A stretch of DNA of 7,399 nt. Origin: Wenzhouxiangella sp. (GTDB lineage Bacteria > Pseudomonadota > Gammaproteobacteria > Xanthomonadales > Wenzhouxiangellaceae). Made by a program: the position numbers and the translations under genes. Each line of letters starts with the position of its first letter. Position 1 is the stretch's first letter. This document shows, one piece after another, positions 1 to 7,399 of the stretch. The stretch lies in the NCBI GenBank assembly GCA_007127425.1, contig SKZJ01000041.1, positions 1 to 7,399 on the forward strand. Reading direction: 5' to 3'. Under the pieces are notes generated by a model that saw only the letters and a program-made list of their open reading frames with translations, ran no database searches and was not told the DNA's origin.

Positions 1-3000
1 GACCTGCTTCGCCGTACCGGGCGTCGGACCTGGTTGTTCTTCGAACGTTTCGTCGGCCCCGACACGCACTGGCTGCCGCCGGATAACTACCAGGAAGATC
101 CACGCGTGATGCTGGCCGAGCGCACCTCGCCAACCAACATGGGTTTCGCGCTCAATTCGGCGCTGGCCGCGCATGACATGGGGTGGTTTGATGGCCTGAG
201 CCTGGCCGCCTGGCTGCGCAATTCCATGGACGGCATGGCCCAGCTCGAACGCTACCGCGGTCACTGGCTGAACTGGTACGAGTTGCGTGACCTCAACCGG
301 CTCGAACCGGCCTACGTCTCCACCGTCGACAGCGGCAACCTGGCCGTGAGCCTGGTCACCCTGGCGCGCGGGCTGGAGGAACTGATCGTGTCGCCGCTCG
401 ATCCTGACCGACTTCTCCGCGGACTGTCCGACACCCTGGGTGTGATCGCCGAGACCATCGAGGCACTGCCGGGCGTCGTCCCGGGACATGAGCGCAGCCG
501 GCACCTGTTGGTCACGATCCACCGGTCGCGACGGGAACTAGCCGCCAGCGTCCGGGCTGATACCTGCCGGCTCTTGCGGCTTTGGCGCGAAAGCTACTTC
601 GACGAGTTGGCCGAGGAGGTCATCGGCCTGGCCGAGGACGAGGACGTGGTGGTCAGCGCCGAGGCCATCAACGAGTTGCGCATCTGGCTGGATGAACTGC
701 ATGCCCAGGCCCATCGCGCCGGTTACCTGATCGAGGAGATGGTGCCCTGGCTCCAGGACATCGATGACCTTGAAAGCGCGCTGGCAACGGCTCCAGCCAA
801 AACGGAGCCGGTGTGGCAACAAACGGCGGACCTGTTGAAGGGCAACTGGCGACTGTCGACATGGGCCAGCCGCTCGCGGCGCGTGATGTCATTGATCGGA
901 CAACTGCAGTCTATATCCGGATCTGGGCAGCGGCAGGTTGCCGGCCTCGATCGGCTGACTCGTCAGTTGGAGTATGCCCAGGGTGTTGCCAGCCAACTGC
1001 GCAGCGATCTGGGCGACATCATCGAACAGTCGGACCGGTGGGCAGCCGAAATGGATTTCGGCTTTCTGTACGACGAGGATCGACACCTGTTCCGGATTGG
1101 TCACGACGTCAGCAACGCCATGCCCGATCCCAACTACTACGACCTGCTGGCATCCGAGGCACGGCTGGCCAGCCTGCTGGCCATCGCCACCGGCCAGGTC
1201 CCTTCACGACACTGGCTCTTCCTGGGCCGACCGTTTCGCCGGCGTGATGGCCGCAGCATTCTCATGTCCTGGGGGGCGACATTGTTCGAGTACATGATGC
1301 CCCGGCTGTATACGCGAACGCCCGCCGGAAGCCTGCTCGACAACGCAAGTCGTGCCGCCATTGCCATGCACCGGGATTTCGCCGACCGACACCAGATCCC
1401 CTGGGGTATTTCCGAGTCTGCCTACTACCAGCTCGACGAGCAGCAGGTCTATGCCTACCGTGCCTTCGGTGTTCCAGGGCTTGGCTTTCGGCGCGACCTC
1501 GGCGAACGACTGGTCGTGTCGCCGTACTCATCCATCATGGCTCTTCCGTTCGAGCCGGTGGCCGTGGTCGAAAACCTGCGCCGGATCAAATCGCTGCGCG
1601 GCGTTGGCCTCTTTGGTTGCTACGAAGCACTGGATTTCGGCCGGCGCACCGGTCGCACTCCGCGCCGTCTGCGTGTCGTCAAGGCCTGGATGAGTCACCA
1701 CCAGGGGATGGCCCTGGTGGCCATTACCAATTGCCTGTGCCGCGAAGCCATGGTCCGGCGATTCCACTCCGACCCGCACATTGGCGGGGTATCCATGTTG
1801 CTGCACGAGCGCTTGCCGCGAGTGATGCCCGATTTGCCGGCACCGGCGGGTACCGAGAAGACCCGGCTACCGCGAACTGCCCCCGATCCCTTCGTCTGGC
1901 AGGCCGAGCCGCGCCCCGAAGTGCCGCAATACACGCTGCTGTCGAACGGGCAGTACAGCGTCAACATCAACTCCGCCGGAGGCGGCGGCAGTTCATGGCA
2001 GGGCATCATGATCAATCGCTGGCAGCCCGATGCCACGACCAACGCCTGGGGCCACTGGGTCTACGTGCGTGATCTCGATAGTGGCGCGGAGTTCTCGATC
2101 ACCACCGATCCATCCGGTGGTGCATCACCGGACCGACAGGTTCACTTCGGGGCTCACTTTGCCGAGTTCCGCTGTCATCGCGAGGAGTTGCTATGCCGCA
2201 TGCGGCTGGGTGTCGCCGCCCAGCACGACATCGAGGCACGCAAGTTATTGATCAGCAACGAGAGTAGTCGCCCACGTCGGCTACTCATCGCCAGTTTCGC
2301 CGAACTCGCCATGGCGCCGCTCGAGGAACTGGAACGGCACCCGACATTCGCCCGGCTGTTCATCGAAAGCGAATGCCTGCCCAATGAGCAGATCCTGGTG
2401 TTTCGGCGCCGTCCGCGCAGTTCGGAGGAACGCGCCCTCTATGTCGCGCATGCCGTGGTGCCACCGCCCGGACAGCCCGTTCGCTTTGGCTGGGATACGG
2501 ACCGCCAGCAGTTCCTGGGCCGGGGCGGCAATGAACGATCGCCGGCGGGACTGGCCGACGGGGTGGCGTCCATGGGCGCGAGAGCCGGGGCGGTGGTCGA
2601 CCCGGCCATGGCCACCGGCCTGGAAGTCACCATCGAGCCTTACGGTCGCCTGGAAATGGGGCTGTTGACCGGGGCAGGGCGCTCCCGGCGCGAACTGCTG
2701 GGTGCCATGCGCAGCTACCGGGCCATCGGCCGTATCGACTGGATCTTCGAGCAGGCGAGAATGCAGACCGGGCTTGAATTGCACCATCTGCAAATGCCAA
2801 CCGAACAGGTGCGGGGGGCCATGGAACTGGCCTCGGCCATCCACGCGCCGCATCGAGAATGGCGTCGAGCCGATACCTGCCCCCGGGAACCGCTGCAATC
2901 GCTGTTGTGGTCGCGTGGTATTTCCGGAGACTGGCCGATCATCCTCATGGAGGTCGGAAGCGCCGACGGCCACAGGCGCATCGAGGAGTTGATCGTGGCG

Positions 3001-5766
3001 CACACGCTACTGTCCGGTCGCCGCCTGCGCTCCGACCTGGTACTACTCGATCTCAGTGCCGGCGGTTACGAGCAGGCCAGCCGGGACCGACTGAGCGAGA
3101 TCTCGGAATCGATTCGAGCTCGTATCCAGCGCGTATTGGTAGGACAGGTGACCGTGGTTCCAGCTCGGGAGTTGTCCGCCGAGCAATACCAGGGACTCAT
3201 CGCCGCCGCCTCGGTCGTTCTGCAGGCCGACGGACCGCCGATTCCCGAGCAGCTGAGAACCGGGCCGGCCAATGAAGTGATGCCGCTGGTACCGACATGC
3301 TCGGAGTCGGCGGCGCGCGCTTTCACACCACCGCTCGAACCCTGCAATGAGTTGCAATTCGACAACGGTTACGGCGGCTTCAGCGGTGACGGTCGCGAGT
3401 ACATCATTCACTGGAAGGAAGGCGCGCATACACCGGCACCATGGTGTAACGTGCTGGCCAACGCCGATTTTGGATGCCTGGTGACCGAACGCGGCTCATC
3501 GTTCACCTGGGCCGGCAACAGCAGTGAGTATCGGCTAACGCCCTGGCCCAACGATCCGGTACAGGACGTGCCGGGTGACGTGCTTTACATTCGTGACGAG
3601 GAAACCGGCGCGATCTGGACCCCGACACCCGGACCCAAGCCGGGGCAGGGCGGCGAGTACCGTGTTCACCACGGCACGGGCTACACACGATTCATTCATC
3701 ACGGCAACGGCCTGGTTCACGACTACCGCATCCATGTCGATCCCGCCCGGTCCGCCCAGCTGTGCCGCCTGCAACTGACCAATCACTGCGACTGGACCCG
3801 ACGCCTGACAGTCACTCGTTACGTCGAGTGGGTGCTGGGGAACCGGCGCAGTGCGGCCACGCTGCACCTGGAGTGTGGTATTTCCTTGGCCAGGCAGGTG
3901 CTGCTGGCCCGCAACCGCTTCGACCGCTTCGCCGGCAACAGACATGCGTTTCTCGTCAGCAGCCTGCCGCTGCACGGGTTCACCACGAATCGCACCGAGT
4001 TCCTGGGGCAGGGCGGCCATGTCCGTGATCCGGCCGGACTTCATCGAATCGGGCTGAGCGGGCAGCTGCAGGAGGGGGTTGATCCCTGCTCGGCTCTGCA
4101 GGTTCACCTCGATATTCCACCCGGTGAAACGATGACCGTCGTGTTCGTGCTGGGACATGCCGAAAGCCGGGAAGAGGCGCTGGAAATGGCGGCCGAACTG
4201 GCCGACGAAGAAGCTGTCGAGACGAGCTTTTGTCGTCTTCAGGCGGGCTGGAACAATCTGCTGGGCGGGCTCCAGGTCAGCACGCCCGAGCCTTCTTTCG
4301 ATCTGCTGCTCAATCGCTGGCTACCGTACCAGGCGATCAGCGCACGCCTGAACGGTCGAACCGGGTATTACCAGTCCAGCGGCGGTTTCGGTTTTCGCGA
4401 CCAGCTCCAGGACGCGATGGCCATGGTCTGGCTGGATCCCAATGTGACCCGCGAGCAGATTCTGCGCGCCGCCGCGCGTCAGTTCACGGAGGGAGACGTC
4501 CTGCACTGGTGGCACGAGGGCCCGTTGCGTGGCGTTCGAACACGCTGTTCGGACGACTTGCTCTGGCTACCGCTGGTCACCGCCTGGTACGTGCGTTCTA
4601 CCGGGGACACCGGCGTGCTCGACGAAGCCATTCCTTACCTGTCGGGTCGACCATTGGCCGCCGAGGAGGCCGAGCGCTACGCCGAGTATGGGGAGAGTGA
4701 GCGCCACGGCAGCCTTTACGAGCACTGCTGCCGTGCGCTGGACCGCGCCAGTACGGTCGGGCCGCATGGCTTGCCGATCATCGGCAATGGCGACTGGAAC
4801 GACGGGTTCAATCGGATCAGTACCACCGGCCGCGGAGAGAGCGTGTGGCTGGCCTGGTTCATGATGCGGGTCCTGGTGGATTTCGCCGACTGCTGCCGAT
4901 TGCATGACGACCCCGATATCGAGAGCCAGTACCGGCTGCTCGCCCGCCAGCTCGGCGAGCGTGTCGACGAACAGGCCTGGGACGGCAACTGGTATCGCCG
5001 CGCCTACTATGATGATGGTACGCCGGTGGGCTCCGCCGACAGCGATGAGTGTCGCATCGACCTGATTGCCCAGACCTGGTCGGTGCTCGGGCCGGATCAC
5101 CCCGGAAAACGCGCCTCTATTGCGATGCGGTCGGCGCTCAAACACCTGGTTGATCCGCGCGATCGTCTGATTCTGCTGCTTGATCCCCCCTTCGACAAGA
5201 CGCCGCGCGATCCCGGATACATCAAGGGCTATCCGCCCGGTATTCGCGAAAATGGTGCCCAGTACACCCATGCGGCCACCTGGGCAGTATGGGCGGCAGC
5301 GCGCCTGGGCTGGAAAGAGGAAGCGGCCAGCCTGTTCCGCCTGCTCGATCCCATTCAGCGTGCAACCACGCCGCAGTCGGCCCGGCGCTATCGGCTTGAA
5401 CCTTACGTGCTTGCCGGTGACATCTACAGCCAGGGAATGAATCGCGGCAGAGGCGGGTGGTCCTGGTACACGGGGGCCGCGGCCTGGCTGTATCGGGCCG
5501 GGATCGAAGCCTTGATGGGGCTACGCGTCGACGGGCAGTCGCTGACTATCGAACCCTGTCTGCCAACGGAATGGGAAAACTGCTCCGTTGCACTGACGCT
5601 GCGCGGCGTCAGGTACCGCATTGACTACACGCAGGAAAAAGGCGATGCCGAGATGGCCGGCATCACCCTGTATGAAGATGGCCGGGAGCTCGAATCCAAC
5701 CGGATCGCGCTCGACGATGCAGCCGGCAAGCGTCGGATCACAGTTCGAATCATCGTCCCCGAGTAA
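1..5766 (+). CDS. ndvB: Cyclic beta-1,2-glucan synthase (NdvB/ChvB family), C-terminal part, 5' end outside window
   Basis: The frame is open from base 1, and the family block RRTWLFFERFVG (codons 8-19) begins before the first possible start (TTG at 34), so the gene enters from upstream. Relatives have about 2,800 residues; 1921 are visible. The missing part should hold the membrane segments and the GT84 domain that polymerises UDP-glucose. Codons are counted from base 1. The middle glycoamylase-like region (related to the GH144/GH189 cyclisation domain) shows WLPPDN, DLLASEARL (381-389), WGISESAY (468-475), YEALD (541-545) and SHHQGM (565-570). Two related beta-sandwich units follow (about 640-910 and 1115-1405). 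The GH94 (alpha/alpha)6 domain comes last, with FRDQLQD (1465-1471), RTRCSDDLLWLP, DWND (1598-1601, containing the expected general-acid Asp) and YTHAATW (1755-1761). In this family GH94 trims linear chains by phosphorolysis and the middle domain cyclises them; the product acts in the periplasm. No frameshift or lost motif is seen. A stand-alone GH94 phosphorylase is unlikely, because the middle region is present. Confidence 0.93.
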   Translation, partial: DLLRRTGRRTWLFFERFVGPDTHWLPPDNYQEDPRVMLAERTSPTNMGFALNSALAAHDMGWFDGLSLAAWLRNSMDGMAQLERYRGHWLNWYELRDLNRLEPAYVSTVDSGNLAVSLVTLARGLEELIVSPLDPDRLLRGLSDTLGVIAETIEALPGVVPGHERSRHLLVTIHRSRRELAASVRADTCRLLRLWRESYFDELAEEVIGLAEDEDVVVSAEAINELRIWLDELHAQAHRAGYLIEEMVPWLQDIDDLESALATAPAKTEPVWQQTADLLKGNWRLSTWASRSRRVMSLIGQLQSISGSGQRQVAGLDRLTRQLEYAQGVASQLRSDLGDIIEQSDRWAAEMDFGFLYDEDRHLFRIGHDVSNAMPDPNYYDLLASEARLASLLAIATGQVPSRHWLFLGRPFRRRDGRSILMSWGATLFEYMMPRLYTRTPAGSLLDNASRAAIAMHRDFADRHQIPWGISESAYYQLDEQQVYAYRAFGVPGLGFRRDLGERLVVSPYSSIMALPFEPVAVVENLRRIKSLRGVGLFGCYEALDFGRRTGRTPRRLRVVKAWMSHHQGMALVAITNCLCREAMVRRFHSDPHIGGVSMLLHERLPRVMPDLPAPAGTEKTRLPRTAPDPFVWQAEPRPEVPQYTLLSNGQYSVNINSAGGGGSSWQGIMINRWQPDATTNAWGHWVYVRDLDSGAEFSITTDPSGGASPDRQVHFGAHFAEFRCHREELLCRMRLGVAAQHDIEARKLLISNESSRPRRLLIASFAELAMAPLEELERHPTFARLFIESECLPNEQILVFRRRPRSSEERALYVAHAVVPPPGQPVRFGWDTDRQQFLGRGGNERSPAGLADGVASMGARAGAVVDPAMATGLEVTIEPYGRLEMGLLTGAGRSRRELLGAMRSYRAIGRIDWIFEQARMQTGLELHHLQMPTEQVRGAMELASAIHAPHREWRRADTCPREPLQSLLWSRGISGDWPIILMEVGSADGHRRIEELIVAHTLLSGRRLRSDLVLLDLSAGGYEQASRDRLSEISESIRARIQRVLVGQVTVVPARELSAEQYQGLIAAASVVLQADGPPIPEQLRTGPANEVMPLVPTCSESAARAFTPPLEPCNELQFDNGYGGFSGDGREYIIHWKEGAHTPAPWCNVLANADFGCLVTERGSSFTWAGNSSEYRLTPWPNDPVQDVPGDVLYIRDEETGAIWTPTPGPKPGQGGEYRVHHGTGYTRFIHHGNGLVHDYRIHVDPARSAQLCRLQLTNHCDWTRRLTVTRYVEWVLGNRRSAATLHLECGISLARQVLLARNRFDRFAGNRHAFLVSSLPLHGFTTNRTEFLGQGGHVRDPAGLHRIGLSGQLQEGVDPCSALQVHLDIPPGETMTVVFVLGHAESREEALEMAAELADEEAVETSFCRLQAGWNNLLGGLQVSTPEPSFDLLLNRWLPYQAISARLNGRTGYYQSSGGFGFRDQLQDAMAMVWLDPNVTREQILRAAARQFTEGDVLHWWHEGPLRGVRTRCSDDLLWLPLVTAWYVRSTGDTGVLDEAIPYLSGRPLAAEEAERYAEYGESERHGSLYEHCCRALDRASTVGPHGLPIIGNGDWNDGFNRISTTGRGESVWLAWFMMRVLVDFADCCRLHDDPDIESQYRLLARQLGERVDEQAWDGNWYRRAYYDDGTPVGSADSDECRIDLIAQTWSVLGPDHPGKRASIAMRSALKHLVDPRDRLILLLDPPFDKTPRDPGYIKGYPPGIRENGAQYTHAATWAVWAAARLGWKEEAASLFRLLDPIQRATTPQSARRYRLEPYVLAGDIYSQGMNRGRGGWSWYTGAAAWLYRAGIEALMGLRVDGQSLTIEPCLPTEWENCSVALTLRGVRYRIDYTQEKGDAEMAGITLYEDGRELESNRIALDDAAGKRRITVRIIVPE

Positions 5767-5770
5767 GGCG

Positions 5771-6208
5771 TCAGGAGACCACGGTCACCAGTCCGGGCGC
5801 ATGACGCACAACCTTGTCGCTGACGCTGCCCATGACCAGGCGCTTGATCTTGGACATGCCGCGTCGACCCATCACCAGGTGGGCCCCGGGGTGTTCCTCC
5901 ATGAAACCGATGATCTCTTCGGCAGGGTCACCCCACAAAAGGTGCTTGTCGGCCACGCGCTGCGTGGTGCCCAACTTGGCCTCCGCGGCTGCGAATACTT
6001 CCTTGCCGGACTGGTCCTTGAGCTCTTCGAGACTCTTGCGCGACACCTCGCCCAGGCCCGACATCGTTGCCGAAGTCGCCGGCGTATGCGGATAGACATG
6101 AAGCAGGGCCAGATCCCGGCCCATCGCCTTGGCGAGATTTGCTGCGGTGCTCAGGGCCTCGAAACCACCCTCAGAACCGTCGAGCGCAACAACAATCTGC
6201 TTGGACAT
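5771..6208 (-). CDS. Universal stress protein, UspA family, ATP-binding type
   Basis: This encodes a 145-residue cytoplasmic protein of typical single-domain Usp length. It starts with the family's first strand and loop (IVVALDGSEGG, residues 5-15, with the nucleotide-contacting Asp at 10), followed by LALLHVYP (33-40) and GDPAEEI (93-99). The C-terminal signature GRRG (114-117), nine residues, then GS (127-128) matches G-2x-G-9x-G-S/T. That places it with the ATP-binding Usp proteins (MJ0577 type) rather than the non-binding E. coli UspA type. I chose ATG 6208 because AAGGA (6222-6218) lies 9 bases upstream. The in-frame ATG at 6217 abuts that site, and the longer reading from 6277 adds 23 residues with no family similarity. 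The gene converges on the glucan synthase with 4 bases between the stops. Usp proteins aid survival under starvation, anoxia or other stress; the specific trigger here cannot be read from the sequence. Confidence 0.93.
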   Translation of the reverse strand: MSKQIVVALDGSEGGFEALSTAANLAKAMGRDLALLHVYPHTPATSATMSGLGEVSRKSLEELKDQSGKEVFAAAEAKLGTTQRVADKHLLWGDPAEEIIGFMEEHPGAHLVMGRRGMSKIKRLVMGSVSDKVVRHAPGLVTVVS

Positions 6209-6217
6209 AGTGTTCAT

Positions 6218-6222
6218 TCCTT
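6218..6222 (-). promoter_or_regulatory. Ribosome binding site of the universal stress protein gene
   Basis: On the minus strand, AAGGA follows a run of A residues and lies 9 bases before ATG 6208. It decides the start: the alternative ATG at 6217 begins directly next to it, leaving no workable spacing, although initiation there would add only three residues. Confidence 0.7.
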
Positions 6223-6343
6223 TTTTGCGTGAAATACCTGCAAGGCCACATTCTGGCATGTTGGCAGAGTATTGCATGCACCTGCCCGTGATCAGTTGAT
6301 TCGCGTCATATTCGGGAAAAACTGTACAGATCGATAAAGAACA

Positions 6344-6360
6344 TTAGAAGAATATTCTAA
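6344..6360. repeat. Inverted repeat TTAGAA-N5-TTCTAA
   Basis: Perfect 6-base arms (6344-6349 and 6355-6360) flank GAATA. An overlapping 10-base perfect palindrome, AGAATATTCT, occupies 6349-6358. It lies about 140 bases before the stress-protein start and overlaps the candidate -10 element. It could be an operator dyad, or chance in AT-rich DNA; no known regulator consensus is matched with confidence. Confidence 0.4.
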
Positions 6361-6381
6361 AGCACTGAAAGGAAAGATAAA
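6354..6381 (-). promoter_or_regulatory. Weak candidate sigma-70 promoter for the universal stress protein gene
   Basis: On the minus strand, TAGAAT (6359-6354) matches five of six bases of the -10 consensus. TTTATC (6381-6376) stands 16 bases before it and matches only three of six bases of the -35 consensus. Transcription would start near 6347 and give a leader of about 140 bases. The -10 lies inside the inverted repeat at 6344-6360, which would let a protein bound there block or aid polymerase. The -35 match is poor and AT-rich DNA gives such hits by chance, so this is only a candidate. Confidence 0.2.
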
Positions 6382-6418
6382 GTGCATGACTGAAGATGTG
6401 CGCTGTCCAGTCAGTGCT
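6361..6418. repeat. Long-range 8-base inverted repeat with nested alternative pairings
   Basis: AGCACTGA (6361-6368) is the exact reverse complement of TCAGTGCT (6411-6418). Inside, TGACTG (6387-6392) pairs with CAGTCA (6408-6413), and GCACT (6362-6366) can instead pair with AGTGC (6381-6385). The pairings share bases, so they exclude each other. No T-run follows on either strand, so a simple terminator is not supported. It may be a folded leader or a chance structure. Confidence 0.3.
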
Positions 6419-6445
6419 GTGCCCAGAGCGGAATACGCTAGTTAA

Positions 6446-6461
6446 CATAATATACATTATG
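6446..6461. repeat. Inverted repeat CATAAT-N4-ATTATG
   Basis: Perfect 6-base arms (6446-6451 and 6456-6461) flank ATAC, directly after the palindrome GTTAAC (6441-6446). The 16-base AT-rich dyad resembles the general form of a small dimeric regulator's site. It lies 64 bases beyond the stop of the diguanylate cyclase gene, on its downstream side, and about 240 bases before the stress-protein start. No regulator is identified. Confidence 0.35.
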
Positions 6462-6524
6462 CGAACTACTGTATCCGAGCCAATCCAGCCATCACGTGGA
6501 CAATACACGACCAAGCGAAGCGGC

Positions 6525-7391
6525 CTATCGCCCTGTTCCCTTTGCTCTTCGATCCACCGGCGGTTCGTTTTTCGGATTCCTCTGTGGATCGTCAAATTCG
6601 ATTTGATCGCGGCCCGCGCGTTTGGCCCGGTACAGCGCCGCATCGGCGCGTTGCAGCCAGTCTTGCCAATCCTCTCCGGCCTGAAGGATGGCTGCTCCGA
6701 TTGAAACCGTAATCGGACCAGCGGGACCAATCAGTTCTTCGCGAATCCGCTGTTGCAGTTTGGACAGCGCAGCCTCCAGGCCGGTCCGATGAGCGCCAAG
6801 GACCAGCACGAACTCCTCCCCACCGAACCGGTAGAACCGGTCGCCGCGCCGGGTGTTTTCCCACACGATACGAGCCAGGTTGATGAGTACCTGGTCACCG
6901 GCTTTGTGGCCATAGGTATCGTTGACCTCCTTGAAATAATCCAGATCCATCACCGCCAGGCCGCAGGTCTCCGGGAAACTGCGATGGGCAACAACCGTGG
7001 CAGCCAGGTCGGCCTGCATCGCACGCCGGTTGCCCGCGCCGGTCAGCGCGTCCTCGGCAGCCAGTTCGCTGAGTTTCTTGTACTGGCTGTCGACCCGGCT
7101 GGCGAAAACCAATGCGAACAGACTGATGAGGACTGCGACGGCGATAAAGGTCAGCCGATCCAGTGCCGAGTCGAATATCGATGCGTTCAGCGCGATTGCC
7201 GGTATCGTCACAAGCGCAATGGGCACCGCCAGGCGCCGGTCGGCAAGCAGGAAACAGACAATCAACACGGCGAATGCCCAACTCGGGTCGATACCGAGCC
7301 AGACAATCAGAACCGTGGCGGCGACGGCCGTAAACACCGCCATGAATCGCCCCGCGTATTCGGGATTGCCGCTGCGCCAGGCATAAATCAT
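6525..7391 (-). CDS. Membrane-anchored diguanylate cyclase (GGDEF domain), possibly cut at its 5' end
   Basis: This enzyme would make cyclic di-GMP from two GTP. The first 100 residues hold about four hydrophobic stretches (roughly 16-34, 39-50, 55-70, 80-97) without a recognised sensor fold. A short helical linker leads into the GGDEF domain, which begins at DALTGAGNRR (114-123). It shows the metal and nucleotide residues MDLDYFKEVND (148-158) and YGHKAGD (160-166), the active-site loop GGEEF (190-194), and the late block ADAALYRAKRAGRDQI (249-264). RRGD (181-184) stands exactly five residues before GGEEF, matching the RxxD inhibitory site for product feedback. An Arg/Lys-rich tail of about 20 residues ends the protein. 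The ATG at 7391 has no clear ribosome site, and the frame remains open to the window end, so the true start may lie upstream. No EAL or HD-GYP domain is present. Confidence 0.9.
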   Translation of the reverse strand: MIYAWRSGNPEYAGRFMAVFTAVAATVLIVWLGIDPSWAFAVLIVCFLLADRRLAVPIALVTIPAIALNASIFDSALDRLTFIAVAVLISLFALVFASRVDSQYKKLSELAAEDALTGAGNRRAMQADLAATVVAHRSFPETCGLAVMDLDYFKEVNDTYGHKAGDQVLINLARIVWENTRRGDRFYRFGGEEFVLVLGAHRTGLEAALSKLQQRIREELIGPAGPITVSIGAAILQAGEDWQDWLQRADAALYRAKRAGRDQIEFDDPQRNPKNEPPVDRRAKGTGR

Positions 7392-7399
7392 GGTGGATA

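Larger units (their letters stand above)
6209..6524. other. Intergenic region upstream of uspA-type gene and downstream of diguanylate cyclase gene
   Basis: These 316 bases have no supportable gene. The minus-strand transcript of the diguanylate cyclase gene would run through it toward the stress-protein gene, whose leader and promoter must lie here unless the two are co-transcribed. Roughly 6300-6470 is much richer in A and T than the flanking genes and contains several short inverted repeats, listed separately. No hairpin followed by a T-run was found after the cyclase stop, so an intrinsic terminator for that gene is not evident. The short open frames that cross the region (for example 6396-6704 on plus) are shadows of the cyclase gene with no recognisable protein features. 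Confidence 0.7.

Noticed and set aside
34..36. TTG at 34 as the start of the glucan synthase
   Set aside because: The frame is open to base 1, and the conserved RRTW residues just before the TTG belong to the family motif, so the gene begins upstream of the window.
2281..3003. Antisense open frame of 240 codons (minus strand) inside the glucan synthase gene
   Set aside because: It lies wholly opposite a strongly supported coding region, has no recognisable motif, and long antisense frames are expected in GC-rich genes.
4567..5271. Antisense open frame of 234 codons (minus strand) opposite the GH94 domain
   Set aside because: Same reasoning: it covers the conserved catalytic blocks of the real gene and its translation shows no domain features.
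6254..6266. Short direct repeat TGGCA-N3-TGGCA
   Set aside because: Five-base repeats are expected by chance and nothing else in the leader supports a function.
6261..6277. Sigma-54-like promoter TTGGCA-N5-TTGCA on the plus strand
   Set aside because: The GG to GC spacing is 9 rather than the required 10 bases, and it points toward the 3' end of the diguanylate cyclase gene with no plus-strand gene to serve.
6289..6302. Possible FNR/Anr box near ATCAACTGATCA (minus strand) before the stress-protein gene
   Set aside because: The halves form a direct repeat of ATCA rather than the TTGAT-N4-ATCAA dyad, so the consensus is not met.

Overview
The window looks like ordinary chromosomal DNA from a GC-rich proteobacterium, plausibly a gammaproteobacterium. 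The clues are the combination of an NdvB-type cyclic beta-glucan synthase, a short UspA protein and a membrane GGDEF protein, plus the general codon use. The sequence alone cannot fix the genus. I see no mobile element, CRISPR array, tRNA, rRNA or clear sign of transfer.

Layout. Positions 1-5766 (+) hold the C-terminal 1921 codons of a very large cyclic beta-1,2-glucan synthase (NdvB/ChvB/Cgs family). Its N-terminus, expected to carry the GT84 polymerase and membrane segments, lies before the window. What remains is the middle glycoamylase-like (cyclisation) region, a duplicated beta-sandwich, and the C-terminal GH94 phosphorylase-like catalytic domain, with the family's signature motifs intact. 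Only 4 bases after its stop, and facing it, is a 145-aa universal stress protein (5771-6208, -) with a complete UspA-type ATP-binding motif. A 316-base non-coding stretch (6209-6524) follows. It becomes AT-rich in the middle and contains several small dyads but no convincing terminator. The window ends with a membrane-anchored diguanylate cyclase (6525 to about 7391, -) with a GGEEF active site and an intact RxxD inhibitory site. Its start sits at the window edge.

How they may work together. The glucan synthase makes cyclic beta-1,2-glucan for the periplasm, where such glucans serve osmotic adaptation, envelope integrity and, in some species, biofilm tolerance. The stress protein and the c-di-GMP synthase are both plausible companions for envelope or biofilm adaptation. 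However, they are on the opposite strand and are not in an operon with the synthase, so any functional link is inference. I found no new system here. The points most worth a second look are the almost gapless convergent gene pair and the dyad-rich AT island between uspA and the diguanylate cyclase.
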